Part shown: one piece after another, positions 33,735 to 36,806 of the stretch
Numbering within the stretch: the first letter of the stretch is position 1
Layout: every line of letters starts with the position of its first letter
Assembly (NCBI GenBank): GCA_964614525.1
Contig: CAZTPA010000028.1
Location: forward strand, 1-36,806
DNA length: 36,806 bases
Source of the DNA: PWND01 sp964614525
Lineage (GTDB): Bacteria; Bacteroidota; Bacteroidia; Bacteroidales; UBA7960
Reading direction: 5' to 3'
Program-made: the position numbers and the translations under genes
The notes under the pieces: model-generated
Seen by the model: only the letters and a program-made list of their open reading frames with translations
What the model was told of the DNA's origin: nothing
The model's database searches: none

Positions 33735-36059
33735 ATGAAAAATGCTTCACTGTGTTTTCTTTTAGCGTTGTTTTCTTTCAATGCCGGTTCTTTTGCCCAA
33801 GGTGTTCAAATTGGTGCATGGCGTCATCATTTACCTTCAGGAAAGATTATCAAATCTATTGAAGTTGGTGATGAAATATATGGTGCATCAGAATTCGGGC
33901 TGGTTGTTTATAATAAGAGTGAGAATAGCATTTCGAAATTCAACAAGGTGCATGGATTATCTGATTTTGGATTATCTGCGCTTAGTTATTTTGAAGAGCA
34001 AGACATAATTTTTGTTGGTTACCAAAATGGAAATATCGATTTGATTAAGAGCGGTCTTGTATATAATGTGCCGGACATAAATCAAACAAGCAGTATACTT
34101 GGAAGCAAAACAATTAATAATGCTATAATACATGATGACAAGATATATGTTGCCACTGATTTTGGAATTGTTCAAATTAGTATTGAGCACTTTGTTGTCC
34201 TGAATACTTTTTTTATTGGAGAAAATGCGTCACATCTCCGGATAAATGATTTAATTATTTATGATAATTATTTCTATGCTGCCACACAATCCGGAGTTTT
34301 GAAAGCAGAAGCAGATTCTCCAAATCTTTCCGATTACAACGTATGGTCAAAACTAGAGAATGTTCCTGTTGAGGATGGTGATTATCAAGGTATTTGTATT
34401 GCTTTTGATAAGATGGTTTTATGGAACAGAGCCGGAGATATGGATCAGATATTTTTTCTGGAAGATGAAATTTGGCAATTATTGATGCCGGAGGGTGATT
34501 CTTATTTGGAACCAAAAAAAGGAATCGGTTTCAGTAATAATAAACTTTGGGTTGCTAATGAGCAGAAACTTGATTTTTTCAATGAAGATTTTGAACTTTC
34601 TGAAAGTATAGAAGAATATAACACTGCAAATCCGGCACCAAATCATGCTTTTTTTGGTGATGAAGGTGTATTGTGGATTTCTGATTCAAATATTGGTATT
34701 GTGAGGAAAAAGACTAATGGAGAATTTCAAAATTTTATGCCTGAAGGCCCCTTAACAGCTTCTTCTACCGGACTGGGAGCAGCAGAAGGCGTTGTTTGGG
34801 TTGCACCGGGCGGAGTTTCTGATGGTGGTGTAAATACATTTGATTACAATGGTGTGTTCTTTTTTGAAAATGAAAAATGGAGATATGCAAATAGGTTTAA
34901 TGTTGATTTGATGACAGGTGTTTTTGATATCATAGGAATTACCCCCGATCCCGGAAACAACAAACAAGCGTATGTTTCCTCATGGAGTGAAGGTTTGTTA
35001 AGGATAAATACAGAAAGAGAAGCTGTGCTATATGATGAAAACAATAGCACATTACAAAGAAGAGCCGGATTGAATGATCGAATAAGAATAGGTGGTGCTG
35101 CTTTTGACAGCAATAGAAACTTGTGGGTAACAAATTCGGAAGTTGACAAACCTGTTTCTGTTATGAAAAACAATGGAGAATGGTTAGCATTTAGTACAAA
35201 GGGACTTGTTTCAAATAATCAATTGCTTGGTAAAATCGCGGTTGATAATAATGACCAAAAATGGATAATTCTTCCGGGAGATGGAATATTAATACTTAAA
35301 GAGAATACTCTTGAGGGTAGCAATGATTTTCAGGTTCGAAAGCTTTCAACACAACAGGGCAATGGTTCGCTGCCAAGTAATTATGTTTTCTCAATAGCAG
35401 TTGATCAAAGCGGATACGTTTGGGTTGGTACACAAAATGGAATTGCTGTTTTTTATTCTCCACATACAGCATTTACCTCCGAGGCTTTTGATGCTCAACA
35501 AATTATTGTTGAACAAGATGGTTTTGCAGGTCTTTTGCTGGAAAATGACCGCGTAAATTCTATTACAATAGATGGGGGCAACAATAAGTGGTTTGGCACA
35601 AGCAGGTCAGGGGCATTTTTTATGACGGAGGATGCAAAGAACACATATCACCATTTTACCACTCTTGACAGCCCCTTACCTTCAAACAACATTTATGATA
35701 TTGCTGTAGAACCGGCAACAGGCGAAGTATTTTTTGCAACCGACAAAGGACTTGCCTCTTTTAGAAACTGGGCAACAGCTGGAGGCGAGAAGCATGAAGA
35801 TGTTTATGCATATCCTAATCCCGTTAAGCCAGGTTATGATGGATATATTGCTATAAAAGGATTAGTTAGAAATGCTGATATCCGTATAACCGACATTAAT
35901 GGACACTTGGTTTATAAAACTACTGCACAAGGGGGACAAGCAATCTGGAATGGCAGGGATCTTAGCGGAAATAAACCTGCTTCAGGAGTTTATGTGGTTT
36001 TTTCTACAAATGATGACGGCACTGAAACTGCTGTTACCAAAATATTATTCTTTAATTAA
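33735..36059 (+). CDS. porZ: Type IX secretion component PorZ
   Basis: A 774-residue protein with a signal peptide (first ~21 residues, ending FAQ) and a mature start GVQIGAWRHHLPSGK. Two-component-regulator-type beta-propeller repeats follow (IYGASEFGLVVYNK, IYVATDFGIVQI, NLWVTNSEVD, VWVGTQNGIAVF, KWFGTSRSGAFFM). The protein ends in a C-terminal type A sorting domain (~690-774: VYAYPNPVKPGYDG ... SGVYVVFSTNDDGTETAVTKI). Length and order match PorZ of Porphyromonas, which sits on the cell surface with PorU and delivers anionic LPS to secreted cargo. It is followed by recO after 12 bases. The presence of porZ supports a working T9SS in this genome. Confidence 0.88.
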   Translation: MKNASLCFLLALFSFNAGSFAQGVQIGAWRHHLPSGKIIKSIEVGDEIYGASEFGLVVYNKSENSISKFNKVHGLSDFGLSALSYFEEQDIIFVGYQNGNIDLIKSGLVYNVPDINQTSSILGSKTINNAIIHDDKIYVATDFGIVQISIEHFVVLNTFFIGENASHLRINDLIIYDNYFYAATQSGVLKAEADSPNLSDYNVWSKLENVPVEDGDYQGICIAFDKMVLWNRAGDMDQIFFLEDEIWQLLMPEGDSYLEPKKGIGFSNNKLWVANEQKLDFFNEDFELSESIEEYNTANPAPNHAFFGDEGVLWISDSNIGIVRKKTNGEFQNFMPEGPLTASSTGLGAAEGVVWVAPGGVSDGGVNTFDYNGVFFFENEKWRYANRFNVDLMTGVFDIIGITPDPGNNKQAYVSSWSEGLLRINTEREAVLYDENNSTLQRRAGLNDRIRIGGAAFDSNRNLWVTNSEVDKPVSVMKNNGEWLAFSTKGLVSNNQLLGKIAVDNNDQKWIILPGDGILILKENTLEGSNDFQVRKLSTQQGNGSLPSNYVFSIAVDQSGYVWVGTQNGIAVFYSPHTAFTSEAFDAQQIIVEQDGFAGLLLENDRVNSITIDGGNNKWFGTSRSGAFFMTEDAKNTYHHFTTLDSPLPSNNIYDIAVEPATGEVFFATDKGLASFRNWATAGGEKHEDVYAYPNPVKPGYDGYIAIKGLVRNADIRITDINGHLVYKTTAQGGQAIWNGRDLSGNKPASGVYVVFSTNDDGTETAVTKILFFN

Positions 36060-36071
36060 ATCTTTTGCCCA

Positions 36072-36791
36072 ATGATACAAAAAACAAGGGGCATAGTTAT
36101 TAATAGTTTTAAGCAGGGCGAAAGTAACCTGATTGCCAGAATTTATACCGAGGATTTTGGTCTTTTGTCTTTTTTTGTGCATGGCGCCAGAAAAAGTCGT
36201 TCAAGCAGAAAGCAAAACATCTTTCAATCTCTTAATTGTATAGAAGTTGTTTTTTATTTGAAAGACACAAATATGCTTCAAAACATTAAAGAAATCCGAC
36301 TTATAAGTCAGCATAAAAGTATTTCTTTTGATATGATTAAAACTTCTTTAGTGATGTTTGCAGCGGAAGTGCTTAAAGGCTGTTTGAAAGAACAGGAGAA
36401 AAACCCGGAACTCTTTGATTTCTTATTAGAGAAAATAGCTTTTTTGGATAATAATGACGAGAATCTTAGCACTTTTCACCTGCAATTTATGATTGAGTTA
36501 AGCAAATTTCTTGGCTTTGCCCCACGCAATAATTTTGATAATTTCCATATGAAGTTTGATTTGCAGGAAGGAAGTTATCAGCCGGAATATTTTAATAGTC
36601 CATATTGCCTCTCAAAAGAGGAAAGCCGGGCTTTTTTTAATTTACAAAAGCTATGTTCTGACAGCAAAATTGTTATATCTTCTAATGAAAGAAAAATGCT
36701 TTTGTATAAGCTCATTGATTATTACCGGCTACATGTTGTCGGGTTTAAAGAGCTTGTTTCTCCAAAAATTCTTGAAGAAATACTTCACTAA
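36072..36791 (+). CDS. recO: DNA repair protein RecO
   Basis: A 239-residue protein of the RecFOR recombinational repair pathway, which promotes RecA loading on SSB-coated single-stranded DNA. The N-terminal OB fold is visible as IQKTRGIVINSFKQGESNLI ... LLSFFVHGARKSRSS, followed by a helical C-terminal domain (ELSKFLGFAP). No CxxC zinc knuckle is seen; some RecO proteins lack it. It begins 12 bases after the porZ stop and ends close to the window edge, apparently complete. Confidence 0.93.
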   Translation: MIQKTRGIVINSFKQGESNLIARIYTEDFGLLSFFVHGARKSRSSRKQNIFQSLNCIEVVFYLKDTNMLQNIKEIRLISQHKSISFDMIKTSLVMFAAEVLKGCLKEQEKNPELFDFLLEKIAFLDNNDENLSTFHLQFMIELSKFLGFAPRNNFDNFHMKFDLQEGSYQPEYFNSPYCLSKEESRAFFNLQKLCSDSKIVISSNERKMLLYKLIDYYRLHVVGFKELVSPKILEEILH

Positions 36792-36806
36792 TTGCCTAAT
36801 TCCAAG

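Noticed and set aside
1..36806. CRISPR arrays, tRNA or rRNA genes, transposases
   Set aside because: No regularly spaced repeats, cloverleaf-like tRNA sequences, rRNA signatures or transposase motifs were seen by eye; no tool was run.

Overview
The window is a low-GC chromosomal segment from a member of the Bacteroidota, most likely a Bacteroidales/Marinilabiliales-type lineage. It encodes type IX secretion components and cargo (porZ, a C-terminal sorting-domain protein), gldH, a SusC-like/OMP_b-brl_3 TonB-dependent receptor and the RicT/GldH/PBP1A block. Start codons mostly lack Shine-Dalgarno sequences, and -7 boxes of the TAnnTTTG type occur upstream of several genes. A run of exactly 100 Ns (20673-20772) marks a scaffold gap, so the source is a draft assembly or MAG.

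Region 1-2816 (minus strand) is the silent tail of an RHS polymorphic-toxin locus. Two RHS core-end fragments (1-113 and the first part of 1041-1943) share a 19-bp identical stretch and lack a start codon of their own. The second continues into an unrecognised glycine-rich C-terminal domain. Candidate immunity genes sit between and after them: two lipoproteins and a four-helix membrane protein. Region 2817-3584 has no convincing gene. It holds a GC-rich repeat element with a perfect 16-bp hairpin, an imperfect 23-bp direct repeat around it, and a possible decapitated signal-peptide remnant.

Region 3585-9751 has a TonB-dependent receptor (minus) divergent from a DHA2-type MFS exporter, then pncB-pncA for NAD salvage. 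Region 9759-13794 carries an overlapping two-gene lipoprotein pair (CapA-like plus YARHG/DUF3160). Its ends look like those of an integron gene cassette: a left end whose inverted copy is the R'' box of an attC-like structure at the right end. This is the most unusual structural signal in the window. Region 13990-19243 is an apparent operon of a small outer-membrane barrel protein, a pirin and a very large protein that I read as PPi-dependent PEP carboxykinase. A convergent, gap-truncated T9SS cargo gene follows.

Region 20942-36791 is mostly core genome: polA; convergent mltF with a shared bidirectional terminator; the holB-ricT-gldH-PBP1A cluster; the minus-strand cysC-cysD-cysN operon making PAPS; and porZ-recO. 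These link replication and repair, peptidoglycan synthesis, and the gliding/T9SS surface machinery. I saw no rRNA, tRNA, CRISPR array or transposase gene.
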